Below are positions 1 to 7,781 of a DNA stretch of 35,196 nucleotides, piece after piece. Source of the DNA: Acidobacteriota bacterium (GTDB lineage: Bacteria > Acidobacteriota > Terriglobia > Terriglobales > Acidobacteriaceae); NCBI GenBank assembly GCA_021779935.1, contig JAJXZT010000031.1, positions 1-35,196 of the forward strand. The letters run 5' to 3'. The notes below the pieces were generated by a model that saw nothing but the letters and a program-made list of their open reading frames with translations, was not told the DNA's origin and ran no database searches. Every line of letters starts with the position of its first letter. Within the stretch, counting starts at the first letter, position 1. A program made the translations under genes and the position numbers.

Positions 1-338
1 AAGTGCAGAAGGCGAGGAACCGCAACAAGTCGCGCGTGCGCTCGAAGGTCGAGCATGTGTTTGCGGTGATCAAGTTGAAGTTCGGATTTGTGAAGGTGCG
101 CTACCGAGGACTGCGAAAGAACGCCAACCAGGTCTTCACCTTGTGCGCACTGAGCAACTTATTCCTGTCGCGCCGCCGATTGCTGCGCACCCAGGCGGCG
201 TAGTGTTTCAGGGCGTTGGCCAGTGGTATCTGAACCCGCAAGCCGTCCGAAACGCCCCCGGAAAACGCTGACAACTTCGCTTCCGCCGGCCCACAAAACC
301 GGAACCCCGCCACGCTTCACAACTTGTGCAGAGGTTCC
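1..338 (+). mobile_element. IS5-family insertion sequence, right part only
   Basis: The element enters from outside the window and ends near base 338. It carries the C-terminus of a DDE transposase followed by about 135 bp of noncoding right end. The boundary is placed because the minus-strand receptor frame is family-like up to NPRLSL and then becomes unrelated sequence. TTAA at 339-342 sits exactly at the switch and matches the YTAR target preference known for the IS5 group. The inferred terminal sequence (read inward from 338) begins GGAACCTCTGCACAAGTT. The left end and the second TTAA copy lie outside the window, so the duplication is not confirmed. Confidence 0.75.
3..203 (+). CDS. IS5-family transposase, C-terminal fragment (cut by window edge)
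   Basis: This is the last ~66 residues of a DDE transposase. The open frame runs in from the window edge, so the apparent GTG at base 3 is not the true start. The segment RSKVEHVFAVIK followed by FGFVKVRYRGL is the typical IS5-family C-terminal signature. Its glutamate (in KVEHVF) is expected to be the third acidic residue of the DDE triad. The protein ends with a basic Arg-rich stretch (LSRRRLLRTQAA) and a TAG stop. The enzyme would cut and join the ends of the element it sits in. Whether the full copy is active cannot be judged because the first two catalytic Asp residues are outside the window. Confidence 0.85.
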   Translation: MQKARNRNKSRVRSKVEHVFAVIKLKFGFVKVRYRGLRKNANQVFTLCALSNLFLSRRRLLRTQAA

Positions 339-2205
339 TTAAGGATAGGCGGGGATTTACTCGCCATGTGTCCTGACCGTAGGCGGAGTAATTTGCATCA
401 AGATATGTAAATCCAGCGAGGCGGTCGTACAAATAGAAAGTCGCCGTCGCGCTCTCGACCGCAGGCATGGACAGGAAATAAGTGCCCATTATCAGGCTTT
501 CCGGCGAGGATACCGGCGAATTGCGGCGGTAGTCGAAGCCGAACTTGAGCTGATGGCTGCCCAGCTTGACTGACAAGTTGTCGATAAAGTTGAGGCTGCG
601 GCCCTGGTTGCGCGCAATGGGGCCACCGCTGGCGCCCAATGGATATCCGCTGACTGGGTCGCTAAACGGATAGAGGTAGTACGTCCAACGGCGCTGCGAG
701 CCGCCATAGTTATCGGGAAGGAAAAGATTGTCGGGCGGCGGCGTTGCTCCATCCAGGGGAATGTTGTACTCGATATCCTGCCCATCCAGGCTGCTCATGT
801 TGAAGCGAACTTCATTGACCATCCGGTTGGAAAGCACCTGGGTTGCGCCAACCGTGAGCGTCTGGGTGTTTTTTATGTAGTGATCGAATTGCGCGGGGTT
901 TTCGTTATTGGCCACGTTCGAGTACGAAGGCGCCCGATTGTAGCGGAAAAAGAACGAGTAGTTCTGGCCGAAGTTCTGGTCAATCCTGAGATTCCAGGCG
1001 TCCATGTTGTTGACGTTCGAGTACGACTGCGTAAACAGTCCGCCAAGAGCGTTGCCGTTCGAATCGAAGAGGGTATTCGCGCCGTTGGGTAACGGGAAGG
1101 CGCTCAGCAACTGCTTGGTGATGGGATTCGAGGCATTGTCCCGGAACCACTTCGTGGGAGTGACAATCTCGATGTTGGGTTGCGGTAGAAGGAAGCGCTG
1201 GCCTTCATAGGAGAAGAAGAAGAAAGTTTTGTTGCGACCGTTGTAGCCAGGCAACAGAACAGGACCGCCAAAGGCACCGCCGAAATCGTTGTAGCGGAGC
1301 GGCGGCTTGGCCAGCGGAGTCGTCGACAGCGGATTGTTCGGGTAGCTGTAGTCGAAGTAGTCGCGGGCATCAAGGATGTCATTGCGAAAGTAGTCGAAAG
1401 CGGAACCATGAAACTGGTTACTGCCCGAGCGGGTGACAAGAGAAATTTGAGCGCCAGGCTGGCGGCCGTACTCAGGCGCGAAGGTGGACGTCTGGATCTT
1501 GAACTCCTGCAGGTCGTCCATCGTGACCAGATTACTGAAGCCGCCTTGAATGTTCGTCGCCGGGAGTGAGCCGCTCACCTGCTGGCCAATGCCTTCGAAA
1601 ACTGTCGTGTCGAAGTTGGCGGCAACGCCATCCACGGTGAAATAGTTGGAGTCCGTGCGCTGGCCATTGACACTGAACTGTCCCTGTTGGCCGCCGTTCT
1701 GCGCAACCGGCGTATTGACGACGCCGGGAGAGAGTTCGATTAGCGTCTGGAAGCTGCGCCCGTTCACCGGCAGATTTTGGACAAAGTTGCGATCGATGAC
1801 CGTACCGACTGTCGCGTCAACCGAATTAGCTTGTGCACCTTCGGCGGAAACAGTGACGCTCTCCGAAGCGGAGCCAATCTGCATTTTAAAATTTTCGCTG
1901 ACTGCGTCCTGCACGTGGAGCGTAAGACCTTGCTTGACGAATTCCTTGAATCCCGGATTCTTCACGGAGATGCGATATCTCCCCGGTGCAAGACTTGGAA
2001 ATAGGTAGAGTCCAGCCTGATTTGTGTGATTAACCTGCGATACGCCGGTTTCCACATTGGTGATTTGTACGTCAGCGCCTTGAATTACACGCCCTGAAGG
2101 ATCGGTGACGTAGCCAGAGACGCTTGCGGATTCCGCCTGGGCCAAGGCCAGTCCGGCGAGCGCCAGGAGCACGGTGAGAAGAACAAACAAGCGATGAACT
2201 CTCAA
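208..2205 (-). pseudogene. TonB-dependent receptor (carboxypeptidase-regulatory/Oar-like), truncated by IS
   Basis: This encodes an outer-membrane transporter of the acidobacterial TonB/Oar type. A signal peptide (VHRLFVLLTVLLALAGLALAQ) is followed by a CarboxypepD_reg beta-sandwich (about residues 28-110), a plug domain containing LPVNGRSFQTLIELSPG and FSVNGQRTDSNYFTVDG, and the first strands of the barrel. The start chosen is TTG at 2205, with GGAGG at 2214-2218, 8 nt upstream. An in-frame ATG at 2274 would precede the signal peptide with 23 odd residues and has no ribosome site. Family-like sequence ends at NPRLSL around base 342. The last ~44 codons to the stop at 208 are read from the IS5 element. 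Full members are usually about 1,000-1,200 residues, so a large part of the barrel is missing and the product is probably non-functional. The substrate is unknown. Confidence 0.85.
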
Positions 2206-2375
2206 GAGTGAAACCTCCACGGACAGATTTTCCGTTTGATTAAGAATGTCTGGAGAGGTAGTGGTTTGTACCAACCGATGAGAGAAAAGAATTCATGCTA
2301 TCAATCAAAATTTCGCGGACCAGCGATTTCACCCGCGGAATGACACGCGAGGCCCTTGGCGGATAACACTCGCGA

Positions 2376-3617
2376 TTATGGATGATTGGGCCGCGAGCCG
2401 AGGTACGCCTGCAACAACCGGCGACCCTTTGGAAACGGCGTATCCTGGTGCGATTCAACCGTGACGAATACTGTGTCAATCGACTTCAGCTTGGCTGGAT
2501 CGTTCACTTTCATGACCCAACGCTTTTGCACCGCGCTATCGATGTAGAACACACCAAGCTTCCGCGCATCCTTTTCGTAGCCATCGCGTTCACCCCACGC
2601 CTGGAAAACCACTTTCCTTCCAGCGTGGACCTTGTCGAGGTCGAACGCATAAAAAATCAGCGACTTCCCTTCCGCATAGATCACGCGCCCAAAAGACTTG
2701 TTCGCAACGGAGCCATTCTCCGAATCGTACACATCGATGATATGCAGCTTGCGCGCGCCCATGAGTTCACGGACATCACTGGCAGCCGCATTCAACTGGC
2801 GCTCGCGCTCGACGGCTTCGTGCGCATTGTTCACAGAGAGTTGAAGATCGTGAATGCGATTCTCGTCCGCAACATAATCGGCCAGCATATGATCGCGAGC
2901 CATCTTTATCCGCTGCATATCTGCAGACATTTGCGCGATGGCAGTATGCTGGCTGGAATTCTGCTGGCTGAGTTGTGCAACGAGCTGCCCTTGCTGGGTA
3001 AGTTGCGTGGATACCTGCGCGGCGTCAAGACGAGCCGCCAGCAATTGGCCTTTTAGCTCTGCCGATTGCCTCTGGTAATAAGCGGCGCGGTCGCGCTCAT
3101 CGGCAAGCTCCGCTGAAAGCCGCCCGTCAACGGCGGGTGTCGACGTAACGACAGGCTTCTCCGGAACCGCAGCTGGAACACTAACGATGGGGACGGGAGC
3201 AACCAGGGCGGCTTGCATGGGATTCGCCCGGTCATTCCATACTATGGCCGAAGCGCCGATGAGAACCATCGCCGCGATTGCCGCACCGCCAAACTTCGTC
3301 CAGCCAGTACGGAACTTCTTTTCCGCCCGGGGAACAAATGCGTTCATCGCGTCACTGGAAAACTCCACGCCTTCAATCCGCGCGCGCGAAAGAAAATGTG
3401 CGGCACGCGACGTTTCCTGTATCTCCAGCACGTCGCGATCAGCCAGCGGCGCCAGTTCGACTGGAAAATGGTGAATCGCGTCCACGTATTGCTGTGCCAC
3501 TCGATTACAGGACTCGCACGTACGCAGGTGTTCCGACAGTTCGCGGTGTTGCTCTAGAGAGAGTTGGCCGATGATTGCCAACGCGCAGAACTCCTGATAC
3601 TCGTCATGCTTTCGCAT
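2376..3617 (-). CDS. Membrane anti-sigma factor: zinc finger, coiled coil, RskA-like C-terminal domain
   Basis: This is the predicted partner of the sigma factor encoded just upstream. The N-terminus has the anti-sigma zinc-finger pattern H30-x3-C34-x2-C37, which in this family holds the sigma factor in the cytoplasm. One membrane segment follows (about 109-127, GGAAIAAMVLIGASAIVW). Next comes a Val/Pro-rich stretch and a long Gln/Ala-rich region (about 165-280) with heptad character, probably a periplasmic coiled coil. The last ~120 residues resemble the RskA C-terminal beta domain (VVFQAWGERDGYEKDARKLG). The start is ATG 3617, with AAGGAG 7 nt upstream, lying 14 nt inside the end of the sigma gene, so the two are translationally coupled. 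An earlier in-frame start at 3638 has no such site. The sensed signal is not evident. Confidence 0.88.
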   Translation of the reverse strand: MRKHDEYQEFCALAIIGQLSLEQHRELSEHLRTCESCNRVAQQYVDAIHHFPVELAPLADRDVLEIQETSRAAHFLSRARIEGVEFSSDAMNAFVPRAEKKFRTGWTKFGGAAIAAMVLIGASAIVWNDRANPMQAALVAPVPIVSVPAAVPEKPVVTSTPAVDGRLSAELADERDRAAYYQRQSAELKGQLLAARLDAAQVSTQLTQQGQLVAQLSQQNSSQHTAIAQMSADMQRIKMARDHMLADYVADENRIHDLQLSVNNAHEAVERERQLNAAASDVRELMGARKLHIIDVYDSENGSVANKSFGRVIYAEGKSLIFYAFDLDKVHAGRKVVFQAWGERDGYEKDARKLGVFYIDSAVQKRWVMKVNDPAKLKSIDTVFVTVESHQDTPFPKGRRLLQAYLGSRPNHP

Positions 3618-4245
3618 CTGAGATCTCCTTGCGCGCATAAATTATCTGGGGTTGAAAAGAAGATGAAAGCTGTTCACGAAGTTTATCCAGTCCACGATAA
3701 TAATGATGACGCACGTTCCCGACATTCTCGTCGAGACATTCGGCAATTTCTTTTAAAGTCAGGCCCTCAAAGAATGCCAGTTGCAGGACGTTCCGTTGCC
3801 TGTCATTCAACTGGGACAGCGCCTCCTCAATGAGGTGCTTCTTCTCGGGATAGGTGAGGTCGCCCGGACTCAGGAGCGGCACAAGATCCTCAAGTTCCTG
3901 GACCGGTTCCGCGGCGAAGCGGTTGCGAGTGGCGAGGTGGCGACGCCGATTTAGACTAAGATGGTATGCGAACTTGAGCACCCAGGTCTTGGCGGACCCG
4001 CGAGCGGCATCATAGCTGGAAGCCGATTTGTAGAGTTCCAGAAACACGCTCTGCGTCGTATCCTCTGCCTCCGCCACGTCACGCAACACCTTAATAGCAA
4101 TACTGAATACCAGACGCTGATAGCGATGAAACAATACCGCCAGCGCGTCGCCATTGCGGTGCCGGAGATGGGCCATCACCGCTTCGTCCGGCAACAAACT
4201 CAGTTGCGCGAACGTCAGAGCTTTTTCTTCCCGATCGTTGTCCAT
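3604..4245 (-). CDS. ECF-type RNA polymerase sigma factor
   Basis: This is a 213-residue sigma-70 family protein that would direct RNA polymerase to its own set of promoters. The sigma-2 region covers about residues 25-95 (LFHRYQRLVFSIAIKVLRD, then AEDTTQSVFLELY, the -10 contact helix). The sigma-4 region covers about 135-195 (LSQLNDRQRNVLQLAFFEGL, then LKEIAECLDENVGNVRHH, a helix-turn-helix for -35 recognition). The linker has no sigma-3 domain, which fits the ECF class. The 3' end overlaps the anti-sigma start by 14 nt. The ATG at 4245 has only a weak purine-rich site upstream. Inverted repeats lie in the 500-bp upstream region. Likely targets include the downstream receptor gene, but that is inferred from neighbourhood only. 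Confidence 0.92.
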   Translation of the reverse strand: MDNDREEKALTFAQLSLLPDEAVMAHLRHRNGDALAVLFHRYQRLVFSIAIKVLRDVAEAEDTTQSVFLELYKSASSYDAARGSAKTWVLKFAYHLSLNRRRHLATRNRFAAEPVQELEDLVPLLSPGDLTYPEKKHLIEEALSQLNDRQRNVLQLAFFEGLTLKEIAECLDENVGNVRHHYYRGLDKLREQLSSSFQPQIIYARKEISDAKA

Positions 4246-4303
4246 CTCGCGCGCCTCGCTCCCACAGTGCGAATCGTGCCAAGTACTTTAACTCAGCTCG
4301 GGC

Positions 4304-4324
4304 AATATATTTCAGGGATATATT
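4304..4324. promoter_or_regulatory. AT-rich perfect inverted repeat upstream of the sigma gene
   Basis: AATATAT at 4304-4310 and ATATATT at 4318-4324 form a perfect 7-bp inverted repeat with a 7-nt spacer. It lies about 60 nt upstream of the sigma-factor ATG, in an otherwise GC-rich region. It could be an operator or part of the promoter for the sigma/anti-sigma operon. The role is inferred from position only. Confidence 0.35.
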
Positions 4325-4421
4325 TTTTGCGGCGTTGGTACAAATCGGCAAACTTACAACAAGGCGACTGAACGGCCCCATGGTTCTCGGGATGCACACA
4401 TAGACTTGGCAGGGAACGTTT

Positions 4422-4465
4422 GTCCCTTTCGGTTACGAGGTTAACGCACAACTGACGAAAGGGAC
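4422..4465. repeat. 10-bp perfect inverted repeat with 24-nt loop
   Basis: GTCCCTTTCG (4422-4431) is matched by CGAAAGGGAC (4456-4465). The arms are too far apart for a normal intrinsic terminator and no U-tract follows. It could be a protein-binding site or the base of an RNA hairpin. No coding gene overlaps it. Confidence 0.5.
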
Positions 4466-4715
4466 TCCCGCTGGCCACACTCTGGCAACGAGGAACACGA
4501 GAGAGGCAAGCGCCGGCTGGAAAATTCCGTATTCCAGCAACCACGCCTGAGAACCGCAGGCACTTTGTCTTGTGGAGGCGTGTAATCGTAGGAACAAAGA
4601 CGAAGAGGCGGTACAATAGCGGTCATGCAGGGTTTGCGCAGGTAACGGACAGCGACGGCAAATAGTGGAAACTCCTCGAAGTTGTATTTGGGTCCCCTGT
4701 AAAAACCCCTGCCAT

Positions 4716-4745
4716 TTGTTTGCACCAAAAACTGTGAAGTAAGAT
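4716..4745 (+). promoter_or_regulatory. Candidate sigma-70 promoter for tRNA-Leu
   Basis: TTGTTT (4716-4721) and TAAGAT (4740-4745) are separated by 18 nt. Transcription would begin about 7 nt before the mature tRNA 5' end. Both boxes are imperfect, so this is a position-supported guess. Confidence 0.4.
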
Positions 4746-4758
4746 AGTGATTCTAAAA

Positions 4759-4843
4759 GCGAAAGTGGCGGAATTGGCAGACGCACCAGACTTAGGATCT
4801 GGCGGGGAAACCCGTGGGGGTTCGAGTCCCCCCTTTCGCACCA
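4759..4843 (+). tRNA. tRNA-Leu (anticodon UAG), CCA encoded
   Basis: The acceptor stem GCGAAAG pairs perfectly with CTTTCGC, then comes A73 and an encoded CCA. The anticodon stem CCAGA/TCTGG encloses the loop CTTAGGA, giving anticodon UAG for CUA leucine codons. The T arm is GGGGG-TTCGAGT-CCCCC. The extra nucleotides between the anticodon and T arms form the long variable arm of a class II tRNA, and discriminator A fits leucine. The gene is complete at 85 nt. Confidence 0.97.
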
Positions 4844-4949
4844 GGCTTCCGTAGCACTCTCGTGGGCTGGCGGGGTGACACTTCCTTCTCCATCCTTTCC
4901 TTGATACTCTGCTCCATCCATCATTTCTTTTCTTTCTTGCGAGGCAGTT

Positions 4950-5240
4950 ATGTCCTTCACCGAACAGCCTGAGATCCGAATCACCAATACTGACGATTTT
5001 CGCGACAACTACTCCAACAGCGTGCAGGTGCGGATGAGCGTGTGGGACTTCTACCTTGCGTTCGGAACCCTGCTGCCAAGCGGCGATAAGCTCGAGGTGC
5101 GAAACTTCCAGGGCGTATATCTCAGCCCTCAGCAGGCCAAGGCGTTGGCGGTTATGCTCCATCAGAACGTCGCGAACTACGAGCAAACCTTCGGCGAAAT
5201 CAAGCTCGATCCGCAGTTTGCCACCGGTCCGGTGCACTAG
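4950..5240 (+). CDS. DUF3467 family protein
   Basis: This is a 96-residue cytoplasmic protein that matches the DUF3467 pattern: an N-terminal acidic strand, then YSNSVQVRMSVWDFYLAFG, and a C-terminal helix (SPQQAKALAVMLHQNVANYE). Members are short and widespread in bacteria, and the function is not established. The ATG at 4950 is preceded by GAGG at a 5-nt distance. The gene ends 16 nt before the glycosyltransferase ATG on the same strand, so the two may be co-transcribed. No signal peptide or membrane segment is present, and the length is typical for the family. Confidence 0.85.
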   Translation: MSFTEQPEIRITNTDDFRDNYSNSVQVRMSVWDFYLAFGTLLPSGDKLEVRNFQGVYLSPQQAKALAVMLHQNVANYEQTFGEIKLDPQFATGPVH

Positions 5241-5256
5241 GGAGTTCGCACGCGAG

Positions 5257-6900
5257 ATGGCCCATCGACACATCGAGCGGGATCAGCGGCACTTTCACCT
5301 CCCGACGGTCTCCGTCTTCGCACTGATTTTTACCGCCATCTTCCTGATGCATGGCGCGTTGCTGCGTCTTCCGTACTTCTGGGACGAAGCGGGATATTTT
5401 GTTCCCGCCGCGTGGGACATTCTTCATGGCGGCGGACTGATTCCGCACACCACCCTGTCCAACGCTCATCCGCCTGTCGTCATGTTGTGGCTCGCCGCAT
5501 GGTGGAAGTTGAGCGCCTTCAGTCCGGTCGTAACGCGAACCGCAATGCTGCTGGTGGCTGCCTTCGGCCTGCTGGGACTCTACAAACTGGCGCGGTTGGT
5601 GTCGAACTCCGCTGTTGCCGCCGGCACAGTTGTGCTCACGGCGCTCTACCCTGTTTTCTTCGCACAGAGTTCTCTTGCGCAGCTCGACGTTCCCGCGATG
5701 GCGTTGACCCTATGGGCAACGTATTTCTATCTCGCGGGACGCCGCTCTGTTTGCATTGCCGTTGCCGCGCTCGCCTGCGTAACCAAGGAGACCGCAGTAG
5801 TTGTGCCGTTGACCTTCTTCGCGTGGGAACTGTTGTGTTACGTGGCACAACGGCGCATCGCAAGTTCGAATGCCGGAGGAAGTTCGGCGGAGCGCTGGCT
5901 GCTTGAGCCGGTCGCGCCATGGAAAAGCTTCTGCCATCTACTGGCACTGTTGCCTCTGACGGCGTGGTACACCTATCACTACCTCCACACCGGACACATC
6001 TTCGGCAATCCTGAATACCTGCAATACAACATGGGAGCGACACTCACACCGCTGCGTATTTTGATCGCCGCCGGAATGAGGCTCTGGCATACATTTGGAT
6101 ATATGAATCTATTCGTACTGACGGCCATCTCCCTGCTCGCCATGGGGCTGCCGCCGGTGGAAGACGATGCCATTGAGCGACCGCGGATTGCACTGCGCGT
6201 GCAGGCGGTATTTGGCGTGCTCATCCTGGCGCATGTCGCGGAGTTTTCCCTGCTGGGCGGAGCACTGCTGGCGCGTTACATGCTGCCGGTGATTCCCCTG
6301 GTGATTCTGCTGTGCGTCTCAACCCTATGGCGCAGATTGGCGCACTGGCAATGGTGGACAGCCGCCGTGGGAGTGGCGTTTGTCGTCGCTCTGCTGGCAA
6401 CTCCGCCGTGGAGAATCGCTCCGGAAGATAACCTTACTTATAGCGACTTCGTGCGGCTCCACAAGCAGGCGGCAACCTACGTCGAACAGCATTACGCAAA
6501 CGATAAAATTCTTACGGCGTGGCCTGCCTCGGACGAACTGCATCGTCCATTCCTCGGCTATGTAAAACAGCCGCTTACCGTCGTGCGTGTTGAGAATTTC
6601 ACGCTGGACCAGATGATGACGGCGGCGCAGCAACGCGACGGGTATGACGTGGTCGTGGCTTTCTCCACAAAATACGATCCTCCAAGCGGATGGGTGAACC
6701 GGCTTGGGTGGTGGAATCGGATGCAGGAAAAGTATTTCGATTACCACTCCGACCTACGGCCGCAATTGATCGCGACCATGCTGCAGGGACACATCGTCTG
6801 GCAACGCGCCAAGGGCGGCGAATGGATCGCCATCATCGAGCTGGATAAAATCCGCAATGCCTCGCTGCAAGTCCACGGGCGCACCTGGCTTTCCCCGTAG
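5257..6900 (+). CDS. Polytopic GT-C glycosyltransferase, ArnT/PMT-like
   Basis: This is a 547-residue inner-membrane protein with around ten hydrophobic segments in the N-terminal two thirds (for example VSVFALIFTAIFLMHGAL, MLLVAAFGLLGLYKL and VFGVLILAHVAEFSLLGGAL). The first extracytoplasmic loop carries FWDEAGYF, whose D43-E44 pair sits where ArnT/PMT enzymes keep the acidic catalytic residue. The C-terminal ~130 residues are soluble and probably periplasmic. The family transfers sugars from polyprenyl-phosphate carriers to lipids or proteins; donor and acceptor cannot be read here. The start chosen is ATG 5257, which follows GGGAG and the DUF3467 stop. An upstream in-frame start at 5056 would lie inside DUF3467 and is rejected. 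The function is inferred from topology and the DE motif. Confidence 0.75.
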   Translation: MAHRHIERDQRHFHLPTVSVFALIFTAIFLMHGALLRLPYFWDEAGYFVPAAWDILHGGGLIPHTTLSNAHPPVVMLWLAAWWKLSAFSPVVTRTAMLLVAAFGLLGLYKLARLVSNSAVAAGTVVLTALYPVFFAQSSLAQLDVPAMALTLWATYFYLAGRRSVCIAVAALACVTKETAVVVPLTFFAWELLCYVAQRRIASSNAGGSSAERWLLEPVAPWKSFCHLLALLPLTAWYTYHYLHTGHIFGNPEYLQYNMGATLTPLRILIAAGMRLWHTFGYMNLFVLTAISLLAMGLPPVEDDAIERPRIALRVQAVFGVLILAHVAEFSLLGGALLARYMLPVIPLVILLCVSTLWRRLAHWQWWTAAVGVAFVVALLATPPWRIAPEDNLTYSDFVRLHKQAATYVEQHYANDKILTAWPASDELHRPFLGYVKQPLTVVRVENFTLDQMMTAAQQRDGYDVVVAFSTKYDPPSGWVNRLGWWNRMQEKYFDYHSDLRPQLIATMLQGHIVWQRAKGGEWIAIIELDKIRNASLQVHGRTWLSP

Positions 6901-6951
6901 CCGCCAAACATACATATCGACATATAGAGATACGGAATCCAGCCACGTTGT

Positions 6952-7641
6952 TTATGGCTGCCTGGTGAGGCCGCGTGCAGTTTCAAACACCTGCTGGAAC
7001 ATAGCGGCGGTCAACTTACCGGTCGCCGTGTTCTGGTTCGACGGATGATACGAGGCAAGCAGCACAATGCCGTTTGGCATTGTATGCTGCGCTGCATGAC
7101 CGAAGCCGTATCCGGCCTTGCTGGCGATCACGCCGGCACGCCTGAGAAAATTCAGGTAAGCATCGAACCCGATCTTTCCCAAAGCGACCACTACCTTCAG
7201 GTTTTTGAGTGCGCGGATTTCGCGATCGAGAAATGGAGCGCAGTTTGCGATCTCCTGCGGGGTGGGCTTGTTATCCGGAGGAGCACAGCGTACGGCCGCC
7301 GTGATGTATGCGTCGTGCATCTCCAGTCCATCGCCGAGGCTCTCAGCTTCCGGTTGCGATGCAAAACCTGTCTTGTACAGAATTGGATACATGAATCGCC
7401 CGGACGCGTCGCCGGTGAACGGCCTTCCCGTGCGATTGCTGCCGTGGGCTCCCGGGGCCAGTCCGAGGATAAGCACACGAGCGTCAGGATCGCCGAAGCC
7501 GGGAACCGGTTTCGCCCAATAGTCCCATGCGGCATATGCGCGGCGCTTCTCAAGACCCATCGCTTCGCGATGAGCTACCAGTCGCGGACAGAGCCGACAG
7601 GCAACCACCTCTTTATTAAGGACAGCAAGTGCGGAAGGCAT
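6952..7641 (-). CDS. Uracil-DNA glycosylase, family 5 (UDGb-like, 4Fe-4S)
   Basis: This 229-residue DNA-repair enzyme removes uracil, and in this family also other deaminated bases, from DNA. The four Fe-S cysteines are visible: C15 and C18 (ACRLC), C119 (VRCAPPDNKP) and C134. Motif 1 is GLAPGAHGSNRTGRPFTGD (60-78), which lacks the Asp/Glu water activator of families 1 and 4, as expected for family 5. The C-terminal motif is SYHPSNQN with H199. The start chosen is ATG 7641, giving MPSALAVLNKE. An upstream in-frame start at 7740 would add 33 unlike residues. It is divergent from the C45-like hydrolase gene, with 140 bp between them, and convergent with the glycosyltransferase. Confidence 0.9.
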   Translation of the reverse strand: MPSALAVLNKEVVACRLCPRLVAHREAMGLEKRRAYAAWDYWAKPVPGFGDPDARVLILGLAPGAHGSNRTGRPFTGDASGRFMYPILYKTGFASQPEAESLGDGLEMHDAYITAAVRCAPPDNKPTPQEIANCAPFLDREIRALKNLKVVVALGKIGFDAYLNFLRRAGVIASKAGYGFGHAAQHTMPNGIVLLASYHPSNQNTATGKLTAAMFQQVFETARGLTRQP

Positions 7642-7781
7642 GGCGCCTATTCTAGCGCGGTGTCCGAATTGAGCTACCTGCGATGCAGCACAAAAGCTGA
7701 TAGGGGTAATTCGTCGTAAAACTTTAGTTCCCAAAAACACTCACGCCGCGGTAAGCTGCTGCACCATTGGAGGAACCTCGG

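Larger units (their letters stand above)
4246..4758. other. Intergenic region upstream of the sigma factor and tRNA-Leu
   Basis: No convincing protein-coding gene is seen in these ~510 bases. Open frames on the minus strand here are arginine/cysteine-rich and match no family I recognise, and one of them runs across the tRNA. The region holds two perfect inverted repeats (annotated separately) and a candidate promoter for the tRNA. The A/T-rich patch around 4304-4330 is the most likely place for the sigma-factor promoter, but no clear paired -35/-10 could be fixed. Confidence 0.6.

Noticed and set aside
4759-4843. tRNA-Leu as an integration site
   Set aside because: No integrase, no repeat of the tRNA 3' end and no phage genes are seen downstream in the window.
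4433-5008. Minus-strand open frames across the tRNA
   Set aside because: They run through the tRNA-Leu gene and match no family.
5056-5256. Upstream extension of the glycosyltransferase
   Set aside because: It lies in another frame inside the DUF3467 gene and reads as Ser/Arg-rich shadow sequence.
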